Source of the DNA: Bosea sp. BIWAKO-01
Lineage (GTDB): Bacteria > Pseudomonadota > Alphaproteobacteria > Rhizobiales > Beijerinckiaceae
Direction: 5' to 3'
Length of the DNA: 64,000 bases
NCBI RefSeq assembly: GCF_001748145.1
Contig: NZ_BCQA01000001.1
Coordinates: 4,490,501-4,554,500, forward strand
Shown here: piece after piece, positions 8,709 to 17,256 of the stretch
Layout: each line of letters opens with the position of its first letter
Numbering within the stretch: the first letter of the stretch is position 1
Program-made: the position numbers and the translations under genes
The notes under the pieces: generated by a model
Told to the model about the DNA's origin: nothing
The model's database searches: none
The model's input: the letters and a program-made list of their open reading frames with translations, nothing else

Positions 8709-10298
8709 ATGAATAGGCTTACCGCACTGCTTCTCGGCAGCGCCGCTGCTATTGCGGCCACCGCCGGGCCGGTCTCTGCTCAGCAGAAGGCGCCGTTGTC
8801 GATCCTGCGCGTCATCGACGCTGACAATTACGATCCGATCCGCTCGACATCGACGGCCGCGGCCGAGGCGCTCTACATGCTGGCCGACACGCTGGTCAGC
8901 GTCGATTTCGACATGAAGACCATCAAGCCCGGTCTGGCGGAATCCTGGACGGTCTCTCCGGACGGCACGACCTACACCTTCAAGCTGCGCACGGACGTGA
9001 AGTTCTGCGACGGTCGTCCGATGACGGCCGAGGACGTCGTCTATTCGCTGAAGCGCTGGACCGATCCGGCCAACAAGTCGCCGGTGTCGTTCCGCGGCGG
9101 TCAGGTCAAGGACATCCGCGCCGAGGGCGACGCGACTGTCGTCTACGAACTGAAGGAGCCCTATAGCGACCTGCTCTTCCAGATCGGCCTGTCCTTCGCT
9201 TCGGTGGTCGACAAGAACGCGGTCGAGAAGCTCGGCGCCAATTTCGGCGTTCAGGGCTTCAACGCGACGGGCCCCTATTGCTGGGTGAAATGGACCCCGC
9301 GGCAGGAACTCGTCATGAAGAAGAACCCCCACTACACCTGGGGGCCGCCGATCTACAAAGATCCGAAGCCGCAGATCGACGAGATCGTCTGGAAGATCAT
9401 TCCTGAGTCGAATACGCTGATGGCGGCGATCCAGGCCAAGCAGGCCGACGTCACTTACTATATGCCCTATATCGCGCTCGACACGATGCAGCGTATGCCC
9501 GGCATGCAGGTGCAGCGGCAGGACAACTACATCTACGACATCTTCATGGGCTTCAAGGTTGACAAGCCCATCGCCAGCGAGGGCGTGATCCGCGAGGCGG
9601 TCAACATGGCCGTCAACAAGGACGCCATCGCAAAGGCGATCTTCTTCGGCAAGGGCCAGACCCTGCCGGCCCTGCTGAATGCCAGCGTCCTCGACTTCGA
9701 CAAGGACGCAGCCGCCAAGATGCCGAAATACGATCCGGCCGCGGCGGCCAAGCTCCTCGATGCGGCTGGCTGGAAGGCCGGTGCCGACGGCATCCGCGAG
9801 AAGGACGGCAAGAAGGCGACCTTCACGGTCTATGGCATCCGCAACGACGTCAATCCGCGGATTACCGAGGCCATGCAGGCCGACCTGCGCAAGGTCGGCG
9901 TCGACATGAAGATCCAGCTCTGGGATGCCACGGTTGCCTGGGGCAAGCTCGCCACGCAGGAATTCGACGCCTTCGTGATGGCCTATCCCTATGTGACGGC
10001 GACCGAGGCCCTGAATCTCTACTTCAACAGCCGCCAGGCGCCGACGCCGAACCGGATGAACTGGAAGGACCCGAAGACCGACGAGATGCTGAAGGCTGCG
10101 GCAACGGCCGTCGATGCCGACAAGCGCAAGCAGGCGATCGGCGCCGTCCAGACCCAGCTCACCGAAGCCAATGTCTGGGTGCCGCTTGTCTCACAGCCGC
10201 TCTGGGTCGTCTCGGGCGACCGCGTCGAGGGCGTGCGTGCCCACGGCGTCTATGGCGCAGGTCTCTACAAGGGCCTCGACATCAAGCTGAAGCGCTGA
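8709..10298 (+). CDS. ABC transporter substrate-binding protein, family 5 (dipeptide/opine type)
   Basis: 529-residue periplasmic binding protein. It has a Sec signal peptide (hydrophobic LLLGSAAAIAATA, cleavage probably after VSAQ) and the SBP_bac_5 pattern LAESWTVSPDGTTYTFKLR, GRPMTAEDVVYSLKRW and FNATGPYCWVKW. It delivers the substrate to the two permeases encoded immediately upstream. A strong ribosome-binding site (CCGGAGGT, 8693-8700) and a downstream RNA hairpin suggest higher expression than its operon partners, as usual for binding proteins. Confidence 0.95.
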   Translation: MNRLTALLLGSAAAIAATAGPVSAQQKAPLSILRVIDADNYDPIRSTSTAAAEALYMLADTLVSVDFDMKTIKPGLAESWTVSPDGTTYTFKLRTDVKFCDGRPMTAEDVVYSLKRWTDPANKSPVSFRGGQVKDIRAEGDATVVYELKEPYSDLLFQIGLSFASVVDKNAVEKLGANFGVQGFNATGPYCWVKWTPRQELVMKKNPHYTWGPPIYKDPKPQIDEIVWKIIPESNTLMAAIQAKQADVTYYMPYIALDTMQRMPGMQVQRQDNYIYDIFMGFKVDKPIASEGVIREAVNMAVNKDAIAKAIFFGKGQTLPALLNASVLDFDKDAAAKMPKYDPAAAAKLLDAAGWKAGADGIREKDGKKATFTVYGIRNDVNPRITEAMQADLRKVGVDMKIQLWDATVAWGKLATQEFDAFVMAYPYVTATEALNLYFNSRQAPTPNRMNWKDPKTDEMLKAAATAVDADKRKQAIGAVQTQLTEANVWVPLVSQPLWVVSGDRVEGVRAHGVYGAGLYKGLDIKLKR

Positions 10299-10307
10299 GC
10301 GCTTCGC

Positions 10308-10334
10308 TGCGGCGCGGGAACACCCTGCGCCGCA
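10308..10334 (+). terminator. intercistronic hairpin after binding-protein gene
   Basis: TGCGGCGC (10308-10315) pairs with GCGCCGCA (10327-10334), with an inner GGG/CCC extension and an AACA loop. There is no U-run afterwards. It begins 10 bases after the stop codon, so it probably protects the 3' end of the binding-protein mRNA or partly attenuates transcription into the downstream amidohydrolase and ATPase genes. Confidence 0.5.
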
Positions 10335-10415
10335 TCTGCCGCTCCGTCGGCCGCCTGCCTCCCGCACGCGGCCTTCGGTCCGGGGCCTTTCCCTGTTCTT
10401 TGTACGGATGATGCC

Positions 10416-11876
10416 ATGACGATCACGGTCATCAGGAATGCGGATGTCGTCGTGGCCTGGGATGCCCAGGCTGCCGGTCACGTCTATCTCTACGGTGCGG
10501 ATGTCGCCTTCGAGGATGGCAAGATCCTCTTCGTCGGCGAGCGCTACGCTGGCACCGCGGACGAGGTTGTAGACGGGCAGGGGCGGATGGTCATGCCCGG
10601 CCTCGTCAATATTCACTCGCATCCGTCGAGCGAACCGCTCAACAAGGGCTTCCTCGATGAGCTCGGTTCGCCGGCGCTCTACAATTCATCGCTCTACGAG
10701 TTCATGCCGATCCTGCGCCCGGATGCCGAGGCGGTGCCGGATTGCGTGCGCGTCGCCTATTCCGAGCTGCTGCTCTCCGGCGTGACGACGGTCGCGGATC
10801 TGTCGGTGCCGCACCCGGACTGGCTCGATCTTGCGGCGCAGAGCGGCATGCGCGTCTGCCTCGCACCGATGTTCCGCTCGGCTCGCTGGCATACGCGCAA
10901 TGGCCATGTCGTCGAATACGAATGGGACGAGAAGGCCGGCGCCGACGCCATGGCGCAGGCCTTCGAGGTTATCGCCAGGGCCGAGGCCCATCCCTCCGGC
11001 CGCCTGTTCGGCATGGTATGCCCCGCCCAGATCGACACCTGCAGTGAGGAGCTGATCAAGGAGAGCTACGCCGAGGCCGGCCGACGCGGGCTGCGCTGGC
11101 AGATCCATGCGGCGCAGTCGACAGTCGAGTTCCATGAGATCACGCGCCGGCATGGCGTTTCGCCGATCCAGTGGCTCGAGAAGCTCGACGTGCTCGGCTC
11201 GACAAGCATCGTCGGTCACGCCATCTTCCTCGATGACTACCCGCGCAACGCCTGGCACAGCCGCCGCGATCTCGATCTCCTGGCGCAGACCGGCACGACC
11301 GTCGCCCATTGTCCGACCGTCTTCATGCGGCGGGGCATCGCCTTGCGCGATTTCGGGCGCTATCGACGCGCCGGCGTGAATATCGGCCTGGGTACGGACA
11401 CCTATCCGCACAACATGCTCGAGGAGATGCGCAACGCGGCCTATGTCGCGCGCCTGATGGCGGAGAGCCCTCGCACGCTCAGCACGACCGACCTGTTCGA
11501 GGCTGCGACGGTCGCTGGTGCTCGTGCGCTGGGGCGCAGCGATATCGGCCGGCTCGCGGTGGACTGCAAGGCGGATCTCGTGCTCGTCGATCTCGACCAT
11601 CCCATGATGCAGCCGCGACGTGATCCCGTTCGCAGCCTGATCTATGCGGCGGCCGAGCGCGCGGTCGATCGCGTCTATGTCGATGGCCGGCTTGTCGTCA
11701 GCGGTGGCGAGGTCCTCACCCTCGATTATCCCGCCGCTGCACGGCGCCTGCATGAAGCTCAGAAGCGGACCGAAGCGGCAGCTCCGAGGAATGACTGGGC
11801 CGGCCGCCCGGTGACGGATTACTCGCCCCTGACGTTTCCCGAAGCCGGGCAGCGGGCGTCCGGGGCCCGCTCATGA
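10416..11876 (+). CDS. amidohydrolase / cytosine-deaminase-like metallohydrolase (AtzA/TrzA-SAH deaminase branch)
   Basis: 486 residues. Metal-binding HSH (H67, H69) lies in [16 protein letters not shown], followed by the distal histidines in RWQIHAAQS and [10 protein letters not shown] and the catalytic aspartate region [10 protein letters not shown]. These are the ligands of the subtype III amidohydrolases that deaminate or dechlorinate ring compounds. It lies between the binding-protein and ATPase genes and overlaps the downstream ATPase by 4 bases (ATGA), so it is an integral part of the operon. A second amidohydrolase in one transporter operon suggests two successive hydrolytic steps on the imported compound; the substrate is not identifiable. 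Confidence 0.9.
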   Translation: MTITVIRNADVVVAWDAQAAGHVYLYGADVAFEDGKILFVGERYAGTADEVVDGQGRMVMPGLVNIHSHPSSEPLNKGFLDELGSPALYNSSLYEFMPILRPDAEAVPDCVRVAYSELLLSGVTTVADLSVPHPDWLDLAAQSGMRVCLAPMFRSARWHTRNGHVVEYEWDEKAGADAMAQAFEVIARAEAHPSGRLFGMVCPAQIDTCSEELIKESYAEAGRRGLRWQIHAAQSTVEFHEITRRHGVSPIQWLEKLDVLGSTSIVGHAIFLDDYPRNAWHSRRDLDLLAQTGTTVAHCPTVFMRRGIALRDFGRYRRAGVNIGLGTDTYPHNMLEEMRNAAYVARLMAESPRTLSTTDLFEAATVAGARALGRSDIGRLAVDCKADLVLVDLDHPMMQPRRDPVRSLIYAAAERAVDRVYVDGRLVVSGGEVLTLDYPAAARRLHEAQKRTEAAAPRNDWAGRPVTDYSPLTFPEAGQRASGARS

Positions 11877-12865
11877 GCGTGACCAAGGCCACGCCGATCA
11901 TCGAATTGCGCAACCTCACGACGGCGTTTCAGACGCTCAACGGGACCGTGCGGGCGGTCGACGGCATTTCGCTCTCGCTCGAGCGCGGCAAGACGCTCGG
12001 AATCGTGGGGGAGAGCGGCTGCGGCAAGAGCATGCTGTCTCTGTCGATCATGGGGCTCGTGCCGCCACCGGGGCGCAATGCCGGCGGCGAGATCCTGTTC
12101 GGAGGGCGCGATCTCCTGAAGCTGTCGCCGAGCGAGATGCGCGACATTCGTGGCAACCGCATCGCCATGATCTTCCAGGAGCCGATGACCAGCCTCAATC
12201 CCGTGCACACGGTGGGGTATCAGGTCGTCGAGTCCCTGCGCGCGCATCGCAAGGCGTCGGCCCGGGACCTGCGCGACGAGGCCATCGAGGCGCTGCGCAG
12301 AGTGCGCATTCCGTCGCCCGAGCGACGCTTCGATGAGTATCCGCATCAGCTGTCCGGGGGCATGCGCCAGCGGGTCATGATCGCCATGGCCCTGACCTGC
12401 AAGCCGACGCTGCTGATCGCGGACGAGCCGACCACGGCGCTGGACGTTACCATCCAGGCCCAGATTCTCCGGCTCCTGCGCGAGTTGCAGGAGGAGACGG
12501 GCATGTCGATGATCCTGATCACTCACGACCTCGGTGTCGTCGCCCAGGTCGCCGACGAAGTCGCCGTCATGTATGCCGGCAAGGTGGTCGAGCGGGCCTC
12601 GGTCAACGACGTGTTTCACGACCCGCAGCACCCTTACACGATCGGCCTGATGGGCTCGATGCCGCGCATGGACCAGGGCGTGGAGCGCCTTATCGCGATT
12701 GACGGCGTCGTGCCTCCGCCTTTCCGGCTGCCGCCAGGGTGCCGTTTCAACCCGCGCTGTCCGTTCGCGGATGATGGCTGCCGCGCGGAAATGCCTGTGC
12801 TCGGTGAAATCGGCCCGGCCCATCTCGTCGCCTGTCGGAAGGCCCCGCTGGAGGAGTTCGTATGA
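11873..12865 (+). CDS. ABC transporter ATP-binding protein, DppD type
   Basis: 330-residue cytoplasmic ATPase. Walker A is [16 protein letters not shown], the signature is [15 protein letters not shown], Walker B is [14 protein letters not shown], and the switch histidine is in [10 protein letters not shown]. The C-terminal oligopeptide-transporter extension ([23 protein letters not shown]) carries the cysteines that bind an iron-sulfur cluster in DppD/OppD relatives. It overlaps the next gene by 4 bases. Confidence 0.95.
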   Translation: MSVTKATPIIELRNLTTAFQTLNGTVRAVDGISLSLERGKTLGIVGESGCGKSMLSLSIMGLVPPPGRNAGGEILFGGRDLLKLSPSEMRDIRGNRIAMIFQEPMTSLNPVHTVGYQVVESLRAHRKASARDLRDEAIEALRRVRIPSPERRFDEYPHQLSGGMRQRVMIAMALTCKPTLLIADEPTTALDVTIQAQILRLLRELQEETGMSMILITHDLGVVAQVADEVAVMYAGKVVERASVNDVFHDPQHPYTIGLMGSMPRMDQGVERLIAIDGVVPPPFRLPPGCRFNPRCPFADDGCRAEMPVLGEIGPAHLVACRKAPLEEFV

Positions 12866-13932
12866 CAGCGCCGTTGCTCGAACTCGAGGACGTGACCAAG
12901 CACTACCCCGTCTTCAAGGGCCTGATCCGGAAGAAGCAGGTTGGTGCGGTGCGTGCCGTGGACGGGGTGAGCCTGCAGATCAATCCGGGCGAAACCCTCG
13001 CCATTGTGGGGGAGAGCGGTTGCGGCAAGTCGACCACCGCGCGCCTTGCCATGCGGCTCATCGAGCCCACGGCGGGGAGCGTGCGCTTCGAAGGTCGCGA
13101 CATCACGCATCTTGACCGGGCGGCGCTGCGCAGCATGCGTCGCAACATGCAGATCGTCTTCCAGGATCCCTATGCCAGCCTGAATCCGCGCATGACTGTG
13201 GAGGAGCTGATCGCCGAGCCCCTGCTGGTCCATGGCGAGGGCACGGCAGCCTCGCGGCGGGCCCGCGTGCTGGAACTGCTCCGAAGGGTCGATCTCGCCC
13301 CATATCATGCGGCGCGCTATCCGCACGAGTTCTCGGGTGGCCAGCGCCAGCGCATCGGCATCGCCCGGGCCCTGGCGCTGTCGCCCAAGCTCATCGTCTG
13401 CGACGAGCCCGTCTCGGCCCTCGACGTGTCGATCCAGGCACAGGTCGTCAACCTGTTGAAGGACCTTCAGAAGGAACTCGGTCTGGCCTATCTGTTCATC
13501 TCCCATGGCCTCGCCGTCGTGAAGCACATGGCTGACCGCGTGGCGGTGATGTATCTCGGGCAGGTCGTCGAACTGGCGAGCAAGCAGGACCTCTACGGCA
13601 ATCCGCGCCATCCCTACACGCAGGCCCTGCTGTCAGCGGCTCCGGAGCCCGACCCGACCAGGCGCGAGGGGTGGAATGTGCTCGGCGGCGATGTCCCGAG
13701 CCCGCTCAATCCGCCAGCAGGCTGCCGGTTCCATACGCGCTGCCCCCTTGCGCAGGAGCGTTGCCGCAGCGACGTGCCGAGCCTGCGCTCGGTCGGCGCA
13801 GGACACAGCACCGCATGCCATTTTGCAGAGACGGTTCCAACCTTCAGCCACGCGGCTGCGGCCAGGGAGGAATCGCCTGGCCGGCGCCGGCGCCTCGCGC
13901 TCTATGAGGCGAGCCGCCGCCAGGTGAACTAA
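12862..13932 (+). CDS. ABC transporter ATP-binding protein, DppF type
   Basis: 356 residues. Walker A is [17 protein letters not shown], the signature [15 protein letters not shown], Walker [15 protein letters not shown], and the C-terminal extension has [19 protein letters not shown]. It forms the heterodimeric motor with the preceding ATPase and closes the operon that began at 5173. The last 30 or so residues (rich in Arg, Ala and Glu) extend beyond the usual end of the family. It is convergent with the reductase gene across a 51-bp gap without an obvious terminator. Confidence 0.95.
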   Translation: MTAPLLELEDVTKHYPVFKGLIRKKQVGAVRAVDGVSLQINPGETLAIVGESGCGKSTTARLAMRLIEPTAGSVRFEGRDITHLDRAALRSMRRNMQIVFQDPYASLNPRMTVEELIAEPLLVHGEGTAASRRARVLELLRRVDLAPYHAARYPHEFSGGQRQRIGIARALALSPKLIVCDEPVSALDVSIQAQVVNLLKDLQKELGLAYLFISHGLAVVKHMADRVAVMYLGQVVELASKQDLYGNPRHPYTQALLSAAPEPDPTRREGWNVLGGDVPSPLNPPAGCRFHTRCPLAQERCRSDVPSLRSVGAGHSTACHFAETVPTFSHAAAAREESPGRRRRLALYEASRRQVN

Positions 13933-13983
13933 GCGAGGCTTGAGGTTGAGGCGGCCCGCACGCCGATTGTCCTCGTCTCGCCG

Positions 13984-15000
13984 TCACGCCTGGGCCGCGG
14001 TCTCCGTGGCGTCCGCGCATGCCTGGTCCGATGTCGTGAAGAAGGCGTCGGCATAGGCGTGAGCTGGGTCGAGTCCGCGGCGCGTCATCGCTGCGACGGC
14101 GTCGTCAACCAGGCGCGGCGAGCCGGCGACATAGGCTGTCATGCCCTCGATCTCGGCGAGCGCTTCAAGGCGAGCGCCGAGCGGCGGTCCGTCGCTGAGG
14201 ACAGGGACATAGGTAAAATCGGCAAGCCGGTTGGCCAGGTCAGCGATCGTCGCTTCCTGGTAGAGATCATGCTCAGCCCGGGCAGCATTGTAGAGCCGGA
14301 TCGGCTGCTTCAGATGCAGGCGCGCGGCACTGTGGAGGATCGACAGGATCGGGGCGAGCCCGGTTCCGCCGGCCACGGCGAGGATCGGCCCAGTCCGCCT
14401 TGCGCGCAGATGCGCCGTGCCCATCGGGCCACGCAGCCAGACGGGATCGCCCGACCGCAGCCCGCTCGCGACGTAGCCGCTGGTTGCACCATTGGCGACA
14501 TGCCTGACGTGGAACTCGAGAGTAGGATCGCCAGGTTCGTTCGCCATCGAATAATTGCGCGGCGCACAGCCCGCGAAACGCAGTTCGGCATACTGGCCGG
14601 CCGTGAAGGCGAGCGGCGCTCCCTCCAGTTCCACACGCAGGACCGAGATATCCGGCGTCGGGCGTTGCAGCGAGACGACCCGTCCCGAAGCCTCGCGCAG
14701 GGGATGTCCGGCCGTGTCGCTGCCAAGCCAGGCGACGCGGCAATCGCTGCGCGGCTGCGCGCGGCAAGCGAGAACGAAGCCGCGCTCGCGGTCCGCTGCG
14801 GTCAGTGCGAACGGCGTATGGGGAAGCAGCTCGACTTCGCCCGAGAGAAGCCTCGACTTGCAGGCGCCGCAGCGCCCGACCTGGCAGCCATAGGGATAGG
14901 CGTACCCGGCAAGCTGGGCCGCCTTCAGGATCGTCATATCCGCCGCAACCGTGATGTCGGCTGCGAGGTTGGCGATGCGGACTGTATGGTTTGCGGTCAT
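13984..15000 (-). CDS. 2Fe-2S ferredoxin / FAD / NAD(P) reductase (oxygenase reductase-like)
   Basis: 338 residues in the order ferredoxin, flavin domain, nucleotide domain. Plant-type 2Fe-2S ligands are C39, C44, C47 and C79 (YGCQVGRCGACKSR, then FVLACRA). The FAD-binding motif is RNYSMANEP and the NAD(P) motif AVAGGTGLAPILSIL. This is the layout of the reductase components of ring-hydroxylating dioxygenases (NahAa type) and of CDP-6-deoxyglucoseen reductase. It would move electrons from NAD(P)H to an oxygenase or similar partner. No oxygenase, ferredoxin or deoxysugar gene lies in the window, so it is an orphan here. Confidence 0.88.
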   Translation of the reverse strand: MTANHTVRIANLAADITVAADMTILKAAQLAGYAYPYGCQVGRCGACKSRLLSGEVELLPHTPFALTAADRERGFVLACRAQPRSDCRVAWLGSDTAGHPLREASGRVVSLQRPTPDISVLRVELEGAPLAFTAGQYAELRFAGCAPRNYSMANEPGDPTLEFHVRHVANGATSGYVASGLRSGDPVWLRGPMGTAHLRARRTGPILAVAGGTGLAPILSILHSAARLHLKQPIRLYNAARAEHDLYQEATIADLANRLADFTYVPVLSDGPPLGARLEALAEIEGMTAYVAGSPRLVDDAVAAMTRRGLDPAHAYADAFFTTSDQACADATETAAQA

Positions 15001-15163
15001 CGAGCGGGCCTCAGCTCAGGCTCAAGCGCCGCCGACCGCCTTTCGGACTGAGTGTTTCCCGTCATCTGCGCCACCTCGATTGGACGAACGGTCACTGCGA
15101 TGCGGCTTCCCATCGTGGGAATGTCAAGCGGCTGGATACCTCTAGAGTGGAGAAAATCCGGGC

Positions 15164-15194
15164 TTGACCTTGCCATATGGCAAGGAACGACACT
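15164..15194 (+). promoter_or_regulatory. CueR/HmrR-type (MerR family) copper-responsive promoter
   Basis: TTGACC (-35, 15164-15169) and GACACT (-10, 15189-15194) are separated by the over-long 19-bp spacer typical of MerR-family promoters. Between them lies a perfect 18-bp palindrome, CCTTGCCATATGGCAAGG (15168-15185). The arrangement matches known CueR/HmrR targets, in which copper-loaded regulator untwists the spacer. It directs transcription into the copper chaperone gene starting at 15228. No MerR-family regulator gene is in the window, so the regulator must be encoded elsewhere. Confidence 0.85.
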
Positions 15195-15227
15195 GATTTG
15201 CGCTCATTCCTTCAGGAGAGGTTTCCT

Positions 15228-15482
15228 ATGTGCCAAGCTCACCAGACCCACGATCATGAGGTTGCTTCCGCTGCCGTTTCCGGCGTTTCCGTCCGCGTCG
15301 AGGATATGACCTGCGGCCATTGTGCCGGCACCATCAAGAGCGCCATCGAGAGCTCGATCCCCGGCGCCAAGGTCAACGCAAACCCTGAGGCTCGCCTCGT
15401 CTCGGTCGAAGGCGCCGATCTTGCCCGGGTTCGCGAGATCATCGCGCAGGCCGGCTATACACCGGACGCCGCTCACGCCTGA
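15228..15482 (+). CDS. heavy-metal-associated (HMA) domain copper chaperone, CopZ-like
   Basis: 84-residue cytoplasmic metal carrier. The HMA fold is evident: VSVRVEDMTCGHCAGTIKSAI with Cu(I)-binding C29 and C32, then LVSVEGADLARVREIIAQAGYTP. The N-terminus has extra potential ligands (MCQAHQTHDHE). The frame is open from an ATG at 15177, but that codon lies inside the promoter palindrome. The ATG at 15228 is preceded by CAGGAGAGG and is the real start. It would hand copper to a P-type ATPase or regulator, neither of which is nearby. Confidence 0.92.
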   Translation: MCQAHQTHDHEVASAAVSGVSVRVEDMTCGHCAGTIKSAIESSIPGAKVNANPEARLVSVEGADLARVREIIAQAGYTPDAAHA

Positions 15483-15543
15483 GCGTTTGAGGCCGGCGAT
15501 CCGGCTTTCGCTCAAGGCCAGAATGGCTCCTGTGAATCGTGAC

Positions 15544-15569
15544 AGCCGCGGCGAATGCCGCGGCTTTTT
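15544..15569 (+). terminator. intrinsic terminator of the copper chaperone gene
   Basis: A perfect 9-bp stem AGCCGCGGC/GCCGCGGCT with loop GAAT, ending in TTTTT. It lies about 60 bases after the chaperone stop, a textbook rho-independent terminator. Confidence 0.88.
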
Positions 15570-15860
15570 GCTTGATGGTGCTGCCGATCCATCGCGCTCG
15601 TCCTCCGAGCCCGATCAGAATGCCTGGCTCTTTTGTATGGACCGGCTGCGTTTCACAACGGTTGGGCGCGATAACGGAAGTCGCTCATATGTATCCGGCC
15701 TACTGATCGGCTCGCGGGCCGTGGCCTCGTTGGGAATACGCGCGCACCTTTGGCCTCATTACCAGATCGGCCGTTCAGCGGCCAAAAGGGCCACCAGGCT
15801 CTGGGTGCGCATATTGAATCCGTTCCATGCCTGCTCCGTCGCGAACTCCTTGGGAGGCTG
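15570..15860. other. non-coding flank downstream of the IS110 transposase
   Basis: About 290 bases between the copper-chaperone terminator and the transposase stop, without a credible gene. The 180-residue frame running through it has no recognisable domain. One boundary of the IS110 element must lie here, but I could not place it because this family has no terminal inverted repeats. Confidence 0.4.
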
Positions 15861-16922
15861 CTAGATGGCGAGCGCCTCCTCGTGTGTGTCGAACGACCGT
15901 CCGTTGCGCAAAACGCTCCAGCTGATGCGAGCGAGCTTGTTGGCAAGGGCTGTCGCAAGCTTGTTGCGGTGAAGCCGCGGAGCCGCCTCCTTCAACCAGG
16001 TTCCGAAGCTGAACTTCTCCCAGTTCTGCGGTCTCATGATGATGACCTTCGCGGCTTGGATGAACAGCATTCTCAGATAGGTGTTGCCCTGTTTCGAGAT
16101 GCGCCCGAGCACGGTTCTCCCGCCGGTGCTGTATTGCCGCGGGACGAGACCGAGCCAGGCGCCAAAATCGCGGCCTCGGTCGAAGGCTTCACCGTCGCCG
16201 ATCGCGGCGACCAGCGCCGTCGAGATGATTGGCCCGACACCTGGAACGCTCATGAGCCGTGTGCAAGCAGCCTGCTCGGCCGCGATCTTCTCGATCTCGG
16301 CGGTGATCGTCTCGATCCGCTCGTCGAGCCACAGCCAGTCCTCGTAGAGGCCGACGATCAGATCGCTCATACGAGGCGAGATCTCATCGGCACGGTTCTT
16401 CAGGATGTCGAAGAGCGAGGTGCGCAGGGCCCGCAACCCCGGCCGAATGGCGATACCCTGCTCGATCAGGAACGCCCGGATCTGGTTGACCGTTGCGGTT
16501 CGGCGCGAGACCAGCCGCGACCGGATGCGGTGGTAGGCCTGCAAGTCGAGTTCGTCCTGCGTCTTCTCCCGCACCACCCGCAGGTTCGGTCGCAGCGCGG
16601 CCTCCGCGATGGCCTCGGCATCGTTGTAGTCGTTCTTCTGCCCCTTCGCGAAAGGCTTGGCGTACTTCGCCGGAATGATGCGGGGCTCATGGCCGAGCCT
16701 GCGCAGCGTACGGGCAACGAAATGCGCACTTAGGCACGCCTCCATTCCGACGATGCAGGCAGGAAGGATCTTGAAGGTCTCTTCGAGCGCCAAGCGTCGG
16801 ATCTTGCGCCGGAAGGCGATCTTGCCGTTCGCGTCGAAGCCGACGAGGTGAAAGACGTCCTTGCCGATATCGATGCCGATAACGGTGAGTTCTGCTTCAG
16901 TGTTCGAAGTCGTCCTGGTCAT
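15861..16922 (-). CDS. IS110-family transposase (DEDD / Transposase_20)
   Basis: 353 residues, apparently full length and intact. The RuvC-like N-terminal domain has the complete DEDD set: D18 (VIGIDIGKD), E61 (VGMEAC), D98 and D101 (KGQKNDYNDAEAIAEA). The C-terminal Transposase_20 domain has LMSVPGVGPIISTALVAAIGD, FGAWLGLVPRQYSTGG, and the conserved serine around residue 276 in LGRISKQGNTYLR. Family members are RNA-guided recombinases that use an element-encoded bridge RNA. With all catalytic residues present the copy could be active. Confidence 0.96.
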   Translation of the reverse strand: MTRTTSNTEAELTVIGIDIGKDVFHLVGFDANGKIAFRRKIRRLALEETFKILPACIVGMEACLSAHFVARTLRRLGHEPRIIPAKYAKPFAKGQKNDYNDAEAIAEAALRPNLRVVREKTQDELDLQAYHRIRSRLVSRRTATVNQIRAFLIEQGIAIRPGLRALRTSLFDILKNRADEISPRMSDLIVGLYEDWLWLDERIETITAEIEKIAAEQAACTRLMSVPGVGPIISTALVAAIGDGEAFDRGRDFGAWLGLVPRQYSTGGRTVLGRISKQGNTYLRMLFIQAAKVIIMRPQNWEKFSFGTWLKEAAPRLHRNKLATALANKLARISWSVLRNGRSFDTHEEALAI

Positions 16923-16977
16923 GGGGCTGCTCCGGCTTGACGGTAAGGCCGCAGCTTACGCGGCCGCGGGAGCAGCC
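15861..16977 (-). mobile_element. IS110-family insertion sequence (minimum extent; ends not determined)
   Basis: Contains an intact IS110-type recombinase and a structured upstream segment. IS110 elements lack long inverted repeats and usually make no target duplication, so the ends cannot be read directly. The element lies between the copper-chaperone terminator (ends 15569) and the ABC binding-protein terminator (starts 17192). Confidence 0.8.
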
Positions 16978-17191
16978 GGTCCATCCCATTACCGGAGGAG
17001 CGGAAGCGCGGCGTCTCGGGGCTCGGGGGCTCATCGACTGTCGGGCGAACGATTGAAATGGGCGTCAGTGTCGCCTCCATTCCGATGGAGGAGTTCGAAC
17101 CCGCAATCCGGACCGGGGAGCCTCGATCATCGGCGCCGGACGGGGGAGGTCGGTCATGCCCGATGCCATTGCGGATCAGGCTCGACGAATA
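16923..17191 (-). ncRNA. structured upstream region of the IS110 element, candidate bridge RNA
   Basis: A non-coding stretch with several stem-loops, directly upstream of the transposase. GGCTGCTCC (16925-16933) pairs with GGAGCAGCC (16969-16977), enclosing GGCCGC (16947-16952) paired with GCGGCC (16960-16965). CCTCCAT (17074-17080) pairs with ATGGAGG (17085-17091) over a TCCG loop. In the IS110 group the bridge RNA is encoded in this position and orientation; in the IS1111 group it lies on the other side of the gene. The exact RNA ends are unknown. Confidence 0.45.
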
Positions 17192-17223
17192 GTGAGGCCC
17201 GGCTCAGAAGCGCCGGGCCTCAC
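17192..17223 (-). terminator. terminator hairpin of the minus-strand ABC operon
   Basis: A perfect 12-bp stem (17192-17203 with 17212-17223) around an 8-base loop TCAGAAGC. It lies about 30 bases beyond the stop of the binding-protein gene on the minus strand. The following T-run is weak, but the stem is very stable. It may also insulate against transcription from the IS element. Confidence 0.7.
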
Positions 17224-17256
17224 TTTACGCGATAACGATATCGGCGGGGAGTCAGC

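Noticed and set aside
15177-15227. Upstream ATG for the copper chaperone
   Set aside because: It lies within the MerR-type palindrome, upstream of the expected transcription start. The ATG at 15228 has a good ribosome-binding site.
15322-15864. 180-codon plus-strand frame between the copper chaperone and the IS110 transposase
   Set aside because: It starts inside the chaperone gene in another frame and reads through its terminator; no protein family is recognised.
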